Of a stretch of 64,000 nt of DNA, positions 8,414 to 17,702 are shown piece after piece. How positions within the stretch are numbered: position 1 is the first letter of the stretch; each line of letters starts with the position of its first letter. The position numbers were made by a program, and so were the translations under genes. The notes under the pieces are model-generated. The model was not told where the DNA came from, searched no databases, and worked only from the letters and a program-made list of their open reading frames with translations. Origin of the DNA: an uncultured Chitinophaga sp. (GTDB lineage Bacteria; Bacteroidota; Bacteroidia; Cytophagales; Cyclobacteriaceae); contig CABHOK010000002.1 in assembly GCA_902168205.1 (NCBI GenBank), positions 496,001 through 560,000 on the forward strand, given 5' to 3'.

Positions 8414-10360
8414 ATGACGCAGCTTCTATATTTACTATCAAGACTAACCAGTGTCTTCATTTTTATTTTAGTGATGGGGATGGGACAATGTGGTTTTGCC
8501 CAGGACGCAGCAGCAATCCGAACAGTATCTTCTCCGGATGGAAACCTGCATCTTGATTTCTGGCACACCGGCAAAAGCGGTAATAAGAAAATGTACTACC
8601 GGGTATCCTATAAGAGCAAACCGGTAATACTCGAATCTCAACTGAATATAAAACTCGATAACCATTTGTCGCAGCTTGCGCTGGCATTAAAGACCGATGC
8701 CGGAAGTTGGAGTGACGATATGGTGCTGGAGAAAGCAACCGAGTCTTCAAACGATATAACGTGGAATCCGCTATATGGAGAAAGAAGCGCGATAAGAGAC
8801 CACTACAAAGAACTGACCCTTCACTTTTACAAGGAGAGCGATCCGCGCTATAAAATGAACTTGGTCTTGCGGGCGTATAACCAGGGCGTTGCATTCCGTT
8901 ATTATTTCCCGGATAATCCCACCGGTGTATACTATCGCATTACTTCGGAAGAAACAGAATTTACTTTTCCTGCCAATACCACAGCGTGGTATGAGCAGTG
9001 GGCACAAGGCCCTTTGAAAGCCATGGCGTTAAAAGACTGGCCAGATGAAAGTGAGCGGCCGTTAACGCTGCAGTTGCCGGGGGGTATATATACTTCACTC
9101 GCAGAGGCGGCCATGGTAAATTATGTGCGTACAAAATTTACCCTGAAGAAGGACAAACCGAACACAATCGCTACGGCCATGTATGAACCGGTTGATATGG
9201 TGCCATACTTTTACACACCGTGGCGTGTAATTATCGTGGCTGAAAAACCGGGCGACCTGATTGAAAATAATTTCCTGTTGCTGAATCTGAATCCGCCGTC
9301 TCAAGTTAAACACACCGGGTGGATCAAACCCGGAAAGATCATTCGCGAGATGACGCTTACCAACGAAGGTGCAAAAGCCTGCATTGATTTTGCCGCGGCT
9401 CACAACCTGCACTATATACTCTTCGACTGGAAATGGTATGGCCCTGCATTTACGTTCGATTCGGATGCACGCAAAGTAGCCATCGATCTCGACCTGAAAA
9501 ATATTATTGCGTATGGAAATGAAAAAGGCATCGGTATATGGTTGTATGTAAATCAACAGGCGCTGGTAAAGCAAGATCATGAATTATTCCCCCTCTATAA
9601 AAGCTGGGGCGTTAAAGGTGTAAAGTATGGATTTGTTCAGGTAGGTTCGCACCGTTGGACAACGTGGTTGCACGAGTCTGTGCAGCGCGCTGCCGATAAC
9701 CAGCTGATGGTAAATATACACGATGAGTTTCGCACGACCGGGGAGCAACGTACATTCCCCAATATACTCACAGCAGAAGGTATACGCGGCAACGAAGAAA
9801 TGCCAGATGCAACGCACAATACGATACTGCCATTTACCCGCGGCATAGCAGGTGCAGGCGACTATACCATTTGCTATTATACAGATCGCATCAAGACAAC
9901 GCATGCGCACCAGCTTGCGCTGGGTGTTGTAAATTATAGTCCGCTGCAAACCTTGTTCTGGTATGATAAACCTTCTGATTATACCGGTGAGCCGGAAGTG
10001 GAATTCTTTGAGAAGCTGCCGGTAACGTGGGATGAAACTCGCATATTACAGGGAGAAATAGGCGAGTATATTATCACGGCCCGAAGAAGTGGATCAGAAT
10101 GGTTCATCGGGGGCATCACCAATAATCAGGCGCGTGAAGTCTCCATACCACTGAATTTTCTGACGGGTAATCAAAAATTTATAACCCATATATATACGGA
10201 TGACGAGACCGTAAAAACCAAGACGCATGTGCGTACCGAGCAGCGCAAGGTAAAGCCGGGAGAAGTAGTAACCGTTAAACTGAAACCCTCCGGTGGTATA
10301 GCGTTTTGGATACATCCGGAGGCAGGTAAGACAAGCGGTAAAGATTCAGCCGGTAAATAA
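8414..10360 (+). CDS. Glycoside hydrolase family 97 (alpha-glucosidase/alpha-galactosidase type), secreted
   Basis: GH97 enzymes cleave alpha-glucosides or alpha-galactosides; SusB is the model. I see a GH97 N-terminal beta-sandwich (SSPDGNLHLDFWHTGKSGNKKMYYRVSY, shown in parts: SPDGNLHLDF, MYYRVSYKSKPV), the TIM barrel (HYILFDWKWYGPAF, GIGIWLYVNQQ, VNIHDEFRTTGEQRTFPN, LTAEGIRGNEE) and a C-terminal beta-domain. At the strand where retaining GH97 enzymes carry an Asp nucleophile this protein has VKYGFV, and the two Glu in TAEGIRGNEE match the inverting SusB-like arrangement, so an inverting enzyme is inferred. The frame is open from an ATG at 8318, but the signal peptide begins at MTQLLYLLSRLTSVFIF, so 8414 is the chosen start. 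It is first of the enzyme block, 21 bp before the next gene. Confidence 0.88.
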   Translation: MTQLLYLLSRLTSVFIFILVMGMGQCGFAQDAAAIRTVSSPDGNLHLDFWHTGKSGNKKMYYRVSYKSKPVILESQLNIKLDNHLSQLALALKTDAGSWSDDMVLEKATESSNDITWNPLYGERSAIRDHYKELTLHFYKESDPRYKMNLVLRAYNQGVAFRYYFPDNPTGVYYRITSEETEFTFPANTTAWYEQWAQGPLKAMALKDWPDESERPLTLQLPGGIYTSLAEAAMVNYVRTKFTLKKDKPNTIATAMYEPVDMVPYFYTPWRVIIVAEKPGDLIENNFLLLNLNPPSQVKHTGWIKPGKIIREMTLTNEGAKACIDFAAAHNLHYILFDWKWYGPAFTFDSDARKVAIDLDLKNIIAYGNEKGIGIWLYVNQQALVKQDHELFPLYKSWGVKGVKYGFVQVGSHRWTTWLHESVQRAADNQLMVNIHDEFRTTGEQRTFPNILTAEGIRGNEEMPDATHNTILPFTRGIAGAGDYTICYYTDRIKTTHAHQLALGVVNYSPLQTLFWYDKPSDYTGEPEVEFFEKLPVTWDETRILQGEIGEYIITARRSGSEWFIGGITNNQAREVSIPLNFLTGNQKFITHIYTDDETVKTKTHVRTEQRKVKPGEVVTVKLKPSGGIAFWIHPEAGKTSGKDSAGK

Positions 10361-10380
10361 AGAATGATAAAGCGTGTAGT

Positions 10381-11496
10381 ATGAGACGTGTGTGTTGGAA
10401 TAAGGTAAGAACAATAGGAGTATATGCAAGTATATTTCTGGTGTTCATTACATGCGCATCAAAACCATCTGTTTCGCATAGCGATGAATATTCCACCTAT
10501 AATTTTGGTGCCGTGGACGGCAAAATACAAAACTGGATAGACAGTGGCTATTACGATGGAGCATCGATACAGATTGTAAAAGACCGGCAGACGATTCACG
10601 AAAAATACTTCGGAAGCTATACTTCACAAACACAGGTATATATAGCATCGGCAGGCAAGTGGCTGGCGGCTGCAACCATCGGAGCTGTGGTGGATGAGCA
10701 CAAACTTTCCTGGAATGATAAGGTTGTGAAATGGCTCCCCGAATTTAAGGATATAAAAGGACAGGCTACACTACAGCAATTACTCTCGCACACGGCAGGC
10801 TATCCCGATTATCAACCTGCAACCGAACATCGTGACGACTATCAGTCTCTGGAAGAAGCGGTGCGACACATTGTAAACCTGCCGGCAGATACAACACCCG
10901 GTACTATATTTCGATATGGAGGGCTGGCCATGCAGGTGGCCGGTCGTATGGCCGAAGTTGCTACCGGTAAAAGTTGGGAAGCCATCTTCCAGGAGAAAAT
11001 AGCCATACCGTTGCAAATGAACAATACACATTTTACACCGGTAGATACAACAGGCGGTCATAACCCCATGATTGGTGGCGGAGCGCGCTGCACACTTCAT
11101 GATTATATGAATTTCCTGGAAATGATTGCCGGTGAAGGAGTATATAAAGGAAAACGTATCCTCTCCGAAGAAACAATTGCCATGTTGCAAGCTGATCATG
11201 TGACGAGTGCGCATGTTCCTTCTGATCAATATGTGGAACATGCTCGAAACGCCAAACATACTGGTATATATGGACTGGGCGAATGGCGGGAACAAGTGAA
11301 CGACCGGGGTGAAGCTATACTCATCAGCAGCCCGGGGTGGGCAGGTGCTTACCCGTGGATTGATAAAGAAAACCAGGTATACGGGTTCTTTCTTGCGCAT
11401 GTAAATGTTGAACGGGCAAATCGCGATAAGTTTTCTTCTTTTTATACGAGTCCGATGTTGCCAATGATGGTACGGGACATTCTTGCTGTGCGCTAG
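10381..11496 (+). CDS. Serine hydrolase, beta-lactamase class C/EstB-like lipoprotein
   Basis: This 371-residue protein has a lipobox Cys25 (VFITCAS). The beta-lactamase-fold nucleophile motif SxxK is SAGK at about 90-93; LLSHTAGYPDYQP and an HTG motif in KHTGIYGLG are also typical of the beta-lactamase/esterase family (PF00144). The usual YxN motif reads YGG (RYGGLAMQVAGRMAE), so the third catalytic-site residue is atypical. In a PUL the likely role is an esterase acting on acyl groups of the glycan rather than antibiotic hydrolysis; that role is inferred from position only. It is 21 bp after GH97 and 37 bp before the next gene. Confidence 0.85.
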   Translation: MRRVCWNKVRTIGVYASIFLVFITCASKPSVSHSDEYSTYNFGAVDGKIQNWIDSGYYDGASIQIVKDRQTIHEKYFGSYTSQTQVYIASAGKWLAAATIGAVVDEHKLSWNDKVVKWLPEFKDIKGQATLQQLLSHTAGYPDYQPATEHRDDYQSLEEAVRHIVNLPADTTPGTIFRYGGLAMQVAGRMAEVATGKSWEAIFQEKIAIPLQMNNTHFTPVDTTGGHNPMIGGGARCTLHDYMNFLEMIAGEGVYKGKRILSEETIAMLQADHVTSAHVPSDQYVEHARNAKHTGIYGLGEWREQVNDRGEAILISSPGWAGAYPWIDKENQVYGFFLAHVNVERANRDKFSSFYTSPMLPMMVRDILAVR

Positions 11497-11532
11497 GAAA
11501 TTGAACCGTTAATCTATAGTGGATACGTGAAA

Positions 11533-12939
11533 ATGAAAGTAGTGAAGTATTTATTTTGGACAAGTATATTTCTCGGACCAACAGCTTCGAAGGCACAGGA
11601 GCTGATAACCTATCCTGCTCCTAAAGCAGTTATATATTCCATGCACAGTGATGATTATACTGTGCGCGTTCGTAAGCCGGATGGCACGTGGCAGGATTTG
11701 TTTGAGTATAAAGTAAAGGTAGATATGGATCGTGTGCAGGATGCTTCCATGGTATATTTTGATTTTTCAGGAAGCGTTGAAGTGTCGGTACGGAGGAATA
11801 ACGGTAATGTCCAATCCGTACGCGTACGTCCTGCCATCCATGGAATAACGCCTGTACAGAATGGAAATGTGATCAACTTCACCCTAACAAAGCCGGGAAA
11901 ATTCTCGGTGGAGTTTGATGGTGATAAACTTCACAACCTGCATGTGTTTGCTAATCCGTTAGAGACGAACCGCCCCGATGCTGGTGATAGCCACGTTATC
12001 TACTTTGGTCCAGGTCTTCATACTCCGCCTGAGAACAGCAATGGTACATTCAAAGTCTCCAAAGGAAAAACAGTATATATAGCCGGTGGTGCGGTTGTAA
12101 GAGGAAAAATATTGTGCGATAGCGTTGAGAATGTTCGCATCCTGGGGCGTGGTATTGTCGATCAGCCGTCACGGGGCGTTGAGATTACGCATAGTAAAAA
12201 TGTTACCGTAGAGGGCATCATCTTCATCAACCCTAAACATTATACTATATATGGAGGCGCTTCAAAGGATCTTACCATCCGGAATATAAAATCATTCAGT
12301 TGTAACGGATGGAGTGATGGTATCGATCTGATGAGCTGCTCGGATGTTGTCATAGACGATGTCTTTATGCGCAACTCCGATGATTGCATTGCTATCTACG
12401 GACATCGGTGGGATTTTTATGGTAGCGCGCGAAACATCTCCATTACCAATTCAACGCTTTGGGCAGATATAGCGCATCCGTCCAACATTGGCATACATGG
12501 CAATACAAACACAGTCGGAGATACGATTGAAAACATTACGTTCAAAAATATAGATATACTCGAGCAGGATGAAGACGATTCGGAGTATCAGGGTTGTATG
12601 GCCATCAATGCCGGAGACTTTAACCTTGTACGCAACGTGCGCTATGAAAACATACGCATTGATGATTTTGAAGAAGGCCAGTTGCTAAACCTGCGCATCG
12701 TTTACAACAAGCAGTATAATACCGGTCCCGGGCGCGGCATCGAAAATATTTACTTTAAAGATATATACTATGTCGGGTTGAATCAGTTTACATCGCACAT
12801 TGCCGGATTGGACAAAGAGCACAACGTAAAAGGTATTACGTTCGAAAACCTGCGCATCAACGGTAAGCTTATGCTGGATGCAGCGTCTGCCAATATAGAA
12901 GCAGGAAACTTTGCCGGGCAAATCATATTCAAAAAGTAG
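11533..12939 (+). CDS. Right-handed beta-helix glycosidase, GH28/GH49-like
   Basis: A signal peptide (cut near SKAQ) leads into an N-terminal beta-sandwich (about 20-150) of the kind placed before the helix in GH49-type enzymes, then a parallel beta-helix with repeats such as SKNVTVEGIIFINPKHYTIYG. Catalytic-type motifs of the polygalacturonase clan are present: WSDGIDLMSC (compare NTDG), RNSDDCIAIYGH (the DD pair) and NIGIHGN (compare GHG). The clan hydrolyses glycosidic bonds by inversion using Asp residues. Substrate could be a galacturonan or another acidic glycan; dextran/pullulan activity as in GH49 is an alternative. A GTG at 11527 is two codons upstream; the ATG at 11533 is preferred. 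Confidence 0.75.
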   Translation: MKVVKYLFWTSIFLGPTASKAQELITYPAPKAVIYSMHSDDYTVRVRKPDGTWQDLFEYKVKVDMDRVQDASMVYFDFSGSVEVSVRRNNGNVQSVRVRPAIHGITPVQNGNVINFTLTKPGKFSVEFDGDKLHNLHVFANPLETNRPDAGDSHVIYFGPGLHTPPENSNGTFKVSKGKTVYIAGGAVVRGKILCDSVENVRILGRGIVDQPSRGVEITHSKNVTVEGIIFINPKHYTIYGGASKDLTIRNIKSFSCNGWSDGIDLMSCSDVVIDDVFMRNSDDCIAIYGHRWDFYGSARNISITNSTLWADIAHPSNIGIHGNTNTVGDTIENITFKNIDILEQDEDDSEYQGCMAINAGDFNLVRNVRYENIRIDDFEEGQLLNLRIVYNKQYNTGPGRGIENIYFKDIYYVGLNQFTSHIAGLDKEHNVKGITFENLRINGKLMLDAASANIEAGNFAGQIIFKK

Positions 12940-12959
12940 AAACGATATCTGTAGATACG

Positions 12960-15311
12960 ATGATAACGATCGATAGGGTAGCGAAGAAATATATAGCATC
13001 TGTGGTAATGATGCTTCTATTCACCATGAGTGCCTCAGCACAAAGCGGACTGGTGGATATGCTGGTAGCCGGAGAGCCTGTCTCGGAGAGGCAGCACAAC
13101 GTACAGGGTATCCGAAGTGAAATTAAGCAAGACGCTTTACAGGAACCTAGTCGCATTCTGCTGGCTCCGGAGACAGCAAGTTGGGAAGGGGGAAAGCTTT
13201 CTTTTACAATGAAGGTTGATCCTGAAAAAGAAAACTATTTTACGGCACGATTCTGGGGATCGGAAGCAAATCCGAATACGCTGGTACTTTTTTGCGAAGG
13301 AAAACAGATCGGCTATCATCACCTCGGTGACTATGATATACTATACCTCGGCGATGAAGCACCTGCGTACAACGATCGTTTTTTCTACAACACAACACTC
13401 TTACCGTTAGCGCTTACAAAAGGTAGAACAGAACTACATTTTGAAATTCGTAGTCGCGGTCCTGCCTGGCGCTATGGACAAAGCTTCGAGCAATATCAGA
13501 AAAATATGATAAAGCCTTCGTGCGGTATCTATCGACTCTATACGCATACCCAAAGTTGTTTTGTTCCGTCACCTCAGGAGAAGCAAGGTATAGTGCCCGA
13601 TGGAAACACAATACGCAAAAGTCCCGGTTCAGAAGTGCTTCTTAAAGTAAAAGAGCGTGTTAATCAAGCGCTGGAAGCATTGATGCATACAGCCCAACCG
13701 TTGTCTCAGCAGGAAATGTTTTTCATGGCAAAGGCGTGGCATGTTCGCTGGACGGTCGCTTATCGTGCAGCCACGATACCTTCGCAGATCGCCAAGTCTA
13801 TCGATGCATTCTATTGGAACCAGAAACGCAATCCCAAACTTGTAACGTACGATCCGCAGCAATACAATCCCGACTGGTTCGGTTTTGGAACGATCGGTAA
13901 TGCTATACTCTTGCTGGAAAATGAATTTACACCCTTTTTGAAAGAAACAGTAACGGATAGTACGGGCTACACTGTAAACAGAAAACAGGCGTGGGCTGAG
14001 TTGATGTTGGCGAGTCGTGAATACTTGCGAACACACAGGCGCCAGTATACCAACCAGTCGATGATCATTGATATGAATATATACCTGAGCAACAAGGCGC
14101 TGGCAATACTGGCTCCGGAGAAAGCTTTCTCCGAACGGGAAGCGCTCCGGTATATATATGAAGCCGTGGGATTGCAGCCCTGGCTCGGAAGCGATACAGA
14201 CCACGGTCCCGAGAAACCATTGGGAGAAAACTACTTCCAATTGACTGATAAAGGCCTTACGAAAGAGTTAGGGTATGTTGGATACTATGGAGAAGTGTTA
14301 GACTGGGTAACGCAAATATATACTGCCACCTGTCGGCCGCTTGACCCTTCCTCCGGTGACAAGAGGATACGAGAGCAGCTCGTGAAAATGGCCAATGCCC
14401 GTGTCGTGTTCCGCTATCCCACGGTAGATGCAGAAGGCTATAAAGCCATGCGGGTCGAAACGATTACCGGCTGGCGGGACACGCATTATCCCGGTGATGT
14501 AACCTATACGGAGCGGCAGGGGTGGGACGCTTCTCCGTTTCTTTCAGTAGTCACTACGTTGGACAATCAGTCGGTTGGCTATGCACAACAGATGCTGGAA
14601 GAAAACCAGTTCTTTAAAACGGTTGAAGATAAAATGGCAACGAGTACAAACCTGCGTGTTACACAAAGTCTCTTGCCAATTCCCGATCAATACGAAACTA
14701 TAAAATCACAACCACCGCGTAAATATAGGTTGCCGATGTACGCGAGTGAACCTGACGGTATATGGTCGGATGAAGAGGATGGTGTAGTTGCTGTGAAACA
14801 GGGCGAAGATATACTGTATGTGTCTTTGTATTGGCGTGCGCGGCACGCAGTGAACTACCTGGCGCGTATCCATTATATAACACCCGGTTACGATCGTGTT
14901 GCCGTGGTGCGCCAGCATTGTGAATTTATACCCAGTGGACTGCAATATACTCGTCCTGATCATATCGACTTTGGTTTCGGTAATGGTGGACATCAGTATC
15001 CGGGAGATTTACATTCGGCACATGCAGGAGAGAAATTACCGATAGCCAAGATTCCGGCTGGTATAGCCTACAACGCTGGCGATGAGAACAGCTATGCCGG
15101 TAAAGCCGACTTTTATGTGTTGGTATATGGCCCATACCTCATTGCCATGAACACCACACGCGATCGAACCTATACACTTTCCATACCAGGTAACTTTAGC
15201 AATGCGCGTGACCTGTCATCCGGAAAGACGATAGGGTCTATACGATCTATACCGGTTTCATCACGCAAAACAATTGTATTATATAAAAAGACAACAGCAG
15301 GTAATCCCTGA
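12960..15311 (+). CDS. Secreted PUL protein of unknown family (possible lyase-like toroid)
   Basis: I do not recognise this 783-residue protein. A signal peptide ends near SASAQ. Residues about 40-200 look like a beta-sandwich (SWEGGKLSFTMKV, TARFWGSEANPNTLVLF), about 220-560 are helix-rich with Trp/Tyr/His clusters (KAWHVRWTVAYRA, YVGYYGEVLDWV, GWRDTHYPGDVTYTERQGW), and about 590-780 are again beta-rich (YVSLYWRARHAVNYLARI, GGHQYPGDLHSAH). That order resembles toroid-plus-sandwich polysaccharide lyases such as PL8 or PL27, but no family motif was confirmed. It sits 20 bp after the beta-helix enzyme and 6 bp before a lyase, so it is co-transcribed with glycan-degrading enzymes and is probably an enzyme. 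Confidence 0.7.
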   Translation: MITIDRVAKKYIASVVMMLLFTMSASAQSGLVDMLVAGEPVSERQHNVQGIRSEIKQDALQEPSRILLAPETASWEGGKLSFTMKVDPEKENYFTARFWGSEANPNTLVLFCEGKQIGYHHLGDYDILYLGDEAPAYNDRFFYNTTLLPLALTKGRTELHFEIRSRGPAWRYGQSFEQYQKNMIKPSCGIYRLYTHTQSCFVPSPQEKQGIVPDGNTIRKSPGSEVLLKVKERVNQALEALMHTAQPLSQQEMFFMAKAWHVRWTVAYRAATIPSQIAKSIDAFYWNQKRNPKLVTYDPQQYNPDWFGFGTIGNAILLLENEFTPFLKETVTDSTGYTVNRKQAWAELMLASREYLRTHRRQYTNQSMIIDMNIYLSNKALAILAPEKAFSEREALRYIYEAVGLQPWLGSDTDHGPEKPLGENYFQLTDKGLTKELGYVGYYGEVLDWVTQIYTATCRPLDPSSGDKRIREQLVKMANARVVFRYPTVDAEGYKAMRVETITGWRDTHYPGDVTYTERQGWDASPFLSVVTTLDNQSVGYAQQMLEENQFFKTVEDKMATSTNLRVTQSLLPIPDQYETIKSQPPRKYRLPMYASEPDGIWSDEEDGVVAVKQGEDILYVSLYWRARHAVNYLARIHYITPGYDRVAVVRQHCEFIPSGLQYTRPDHIDFGFGNGGHQYPGDLHSAHAGEKLPIAKIPAGIAYNAGDENSYAGKADFYVLVYGPYLIAMNTTRDRTYTLSIPGNFSNARDLSSGKTIGSIRSIPVSSRKTIVLYKKTTAGNP

Positions 15312-15317
15312 TATAGC

Positions 15318-17702
15318 ATGATGAGTTTTATAAAATATTTTGAAGATATATCTAAAGTAGTGCGTGGCATGATGCTGGCTATGGCGTTTGTGTCAGGTAT
15401 ACTATATCCGGCCGTTTCGCAGAGTAATCGCGATGGAAAGCAACCGGGTTTATTTTTTACATCGGAACGCGTACAACATCTCCAGCAACAAATAAAGCGC
15501 GATACGGCAATGGCCCGTGCATGGAGCGACATGAAAGACAAAGCCGATCGCGCAATAGCAGAAGGAAAGAATGCGAGTATCGAAGGATTGAGTCTCGCGT
15601 GGTGTATGACGCGCGATAAAAAATATGCCGAAGCCGCGAAGAATCAGCTGTTACAACTGATCAGTCGAAAGCAATGGGATGGTATGGACGATCGTAATCC
15701 CCGATGGAACTCCGGGTTGAATACAGCACATACTTGTTTTGCAACATCCCTCGCTTACGACTGCATCTATGATAACCTGCAAAAAGATGAGCGAGGAAAG
15801 ATTGCTGAGGGGATTGTAAAGCTTGGTATAAAACCTTTGCTGGAAGACTGGCTCTCGGAAGATAAACGAATTCACTCGCTGAATTCCATGGGACATAACT
15901 GGTGGAGTGCCTGTGCGTATATGGCAGGCGTTGCGTCCATCGCGGTACGAAACGAGGTGCCGGAAGCTTCTACGTGGGCACGAGACATTATGGAGGCCAG
16001 TAAGGAGTGGTTCGCTTTTGACGGAAGTATACTCGAGAACAAGCCCGCTAATTTTGACGCGGCCGGAGGATTTTACGAAAGCATCAGCTATGCCGATTTC
16101 GGATTGTCTGAATATCTCTATTTCCGCATAGCCTACACCAATGCATTTGGGACAGTCGCTATGCCGTACGATGCTATGCTGGAAAAAACTGCCGACTGGT
16201 TTATCAACGGAAGTTATCCGAACACGAACCGGCTCATGTCGCTGAACTTCGGTGATTCAAATCCGTTTGCCAACGGTATCAAACCTGTTAAGCTTTTGCT
16301 CGCGCTCGGTTTTCGTAAAGACCGCTATTTCTGGTATCTGCAGCAAACCAGGAACAGTACATTCCGTGATATATACTCACCGGTTGGCCTGGTGTTTGAA
16401 CCGGAGTATCCGGTAAAGATCAGCTCCCCCGACTTGCCGCCATCTGCTATATATAGCGATATGGGGTGGGCGATGCTGCGTTCATCATGGCAGAAAAATG
16501 AGACATTACTGGGTGTCAAGTGTGGCTATACATGGAATCATGCGCATGCGGATGCAGGTTCCTTCGTGCTCTATCACAAAGGAAAGAACCTGTTGATCGA
16601 TGGTGGCGATGTGAATTACGGTCTGCCGGAATATAGCAGTTACTTTGTGCGAAGTGAAGCTCATAACGTTATACTTTTTAATGGTAAAGCACAGGAAGCG
16701 CAGGATCAATACCATGCTGTTAAAAACCCAGGGCATCTTTATAACCTGATGGATGCAGGTGATCTCAAATATATATTGGCTGATGCAACGGGGCCTACAT
16801 CGAATTTCTTTCTGCGCAACTATCGTAATTTTCTCTGGATCGGAAATGTGATTCTGGTGATTGATGATGTGAAGACATACGAGGCGGGTAAATTGGAATG
16901 GCTGCTGCATGGCGATAAAGAGATGAGGAAGAAAGGTCCTGACCTGGAAGTGATTGATGATTCTGCGGCCGTGCTGGTACGCCCGTTATTTCCCGAGACA
17001 CTACCCATGGGCTATGCGCACGATTTTCCGGATAAGATGCGGCTCGAAGAACGTACGGGTATAAAGGATCGTGACGCCAGCAAGAAGATTAACTACTATG
17101 CTATAATTCCGCCTGAACCGACACGCCAGACTAAATTTATTACCGCTATTCTTTTACTGGACGATGCCAATAAGAAAGTAGAAACTTTTACAGGCTCATC
17201 TGGAGCAAGTGGTGCATCGGGCAGAAGTAATCTCCCCGTGATTGAAAAGCTGGAAGGAAAAGATATGATCGGTGTAAAAATCACGCAACAAGGTACGGTA
17301 ACCTATATATATGTGAACCTGCTGGCTGATGGACGGTTGATGCATCGTAACAGTATAAATACAATGGATGGCTGGGAAACGGATGCGTACCTGATGGCGG
17401 TGACCTATCCGGAGAAAAAAGAGAGTAATGAACCTTCACGTTACTTTATTGCAAATGGAAGTTATCTGCGGAAGAACAACGAGGTTATACTGCATTCACT
17501 CTCCAAAGTGTTTCTATGTGCTGAAAAGAAGGATAACCGGATGAATGTTCTGCTTCAGGGGCAACCGCTCATCCGCGTAAAGCTTAAAGCCGTTACGAAA
17601 CCGGCTGTACTAACGGTTAACAACACATCGGTGCAGTCGGTATATACGCAAGGACATATACGAATAGAAATAGACCATACGCCGAAGCCGGAGAAAAAAT
17701 GA
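15318..17702 (+). CDS. Heparinase II/III-family polysaccharide lyase
   Basis: This 794-residue secreted protein (signal peptide ending near PAVSQ) has an alpha/alpha toroid N-terminal half (SLNSMGHNWWSACAYMAG; GGFYESISYADFGLSEY) and the heparinase II/III beta-sandwich C-terminal half with NHAHADAGSFVLYHKGKNLLIDGG, given here in parts (NHAHADAGSF, NLLIDGG), and RSEAHNVILFNG. Family members (PL12, 15, 17, 21 and relatives) cleave uronate-containing glycans by beta-elimination, leaving 4,5-unsaturated uronyl ends. The gene overlaps GH88 by 4 bp; GH88 removes precisely such ends, which supports a lyase role. Which glycan is cut is not visible. Confidence 0.88.
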   Translation: MMSFIKYFEDISKVVRGMMLAMAFVSGILYPAVSQSNRDGKQPGLFFTSERVQHLQQQIKRDTAMARAWSDMKDKADRAIAEGKNASIEGLSLAWCMTRDKKYAEAAKNQLLQLISRKQWDGMDDRNPRWNSGLNTAHTCFATSLAYDCIYDNLQKDERGKIAEGIVKLGIKPLLEDWLSEDKRIHSLNSMGHNWWSACAYMAGVASIAVRNEVPEASTWARDIMEASKEWFAFDGSILENKPANFDAAGGFYESISYADFGLSEYLYFRIAYTNAFGTVAMPYDAMLEKTADWFINGSYPNTNRLMSLNFGDSNPFANGIKPVKLLLALGFRKDRYFWYLQQTRNSTFRDIYSPVGLVFEPEYPVKISSPDLPPSAIYSDMGWAMLRSSWQKNETLLGVKCGYTWNHAHADAGSFVLYHKGKNLLIDGGDVNYGLPEYSSYFVRSEAHNVILFNGKAQEAQDQYHAVKNPGHLYNLMDAGDLKYILADATGPTSNFFLRNYRNFLWIGNVILVIDDVKTYEAGKLEWLLHGDKEMRKKGPDLEVIDDSAAVLVRPLFPETLPMGYAHDFPDKMRLEERTGIKDRDASKKINYYAIIPPEPTRQTKFITAILLLDDANKKVETFTGSSGASGASGRSNLPVIEKLEGKDMIGVKITQQGTVTYIYVNLLADGRLMHRNSINTMDGWETDAYLMAVTYPEKKESNEPSRYFIANGSYLRKNNEVILHSLSKVFLCAEKKDNRMNVLLQGQPLIRVKLKAVTKPAVLTVNNTSVQSVYTQGHIRIEIDHTPKPEKK

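Noticed and set aside
10780-11400. 206-residue antisense ORF opposite the beta-lactamase-fold gene
   Set aside because: No domain or signal; the sense gene has clear motifs throughout.
13629-14240. 203-residue antisense ORF opposite the unknown PUL protein
   Set aside because: The sense frame has a signal peptide and fits the operon spacing; the antisense frame has no supporting feature.
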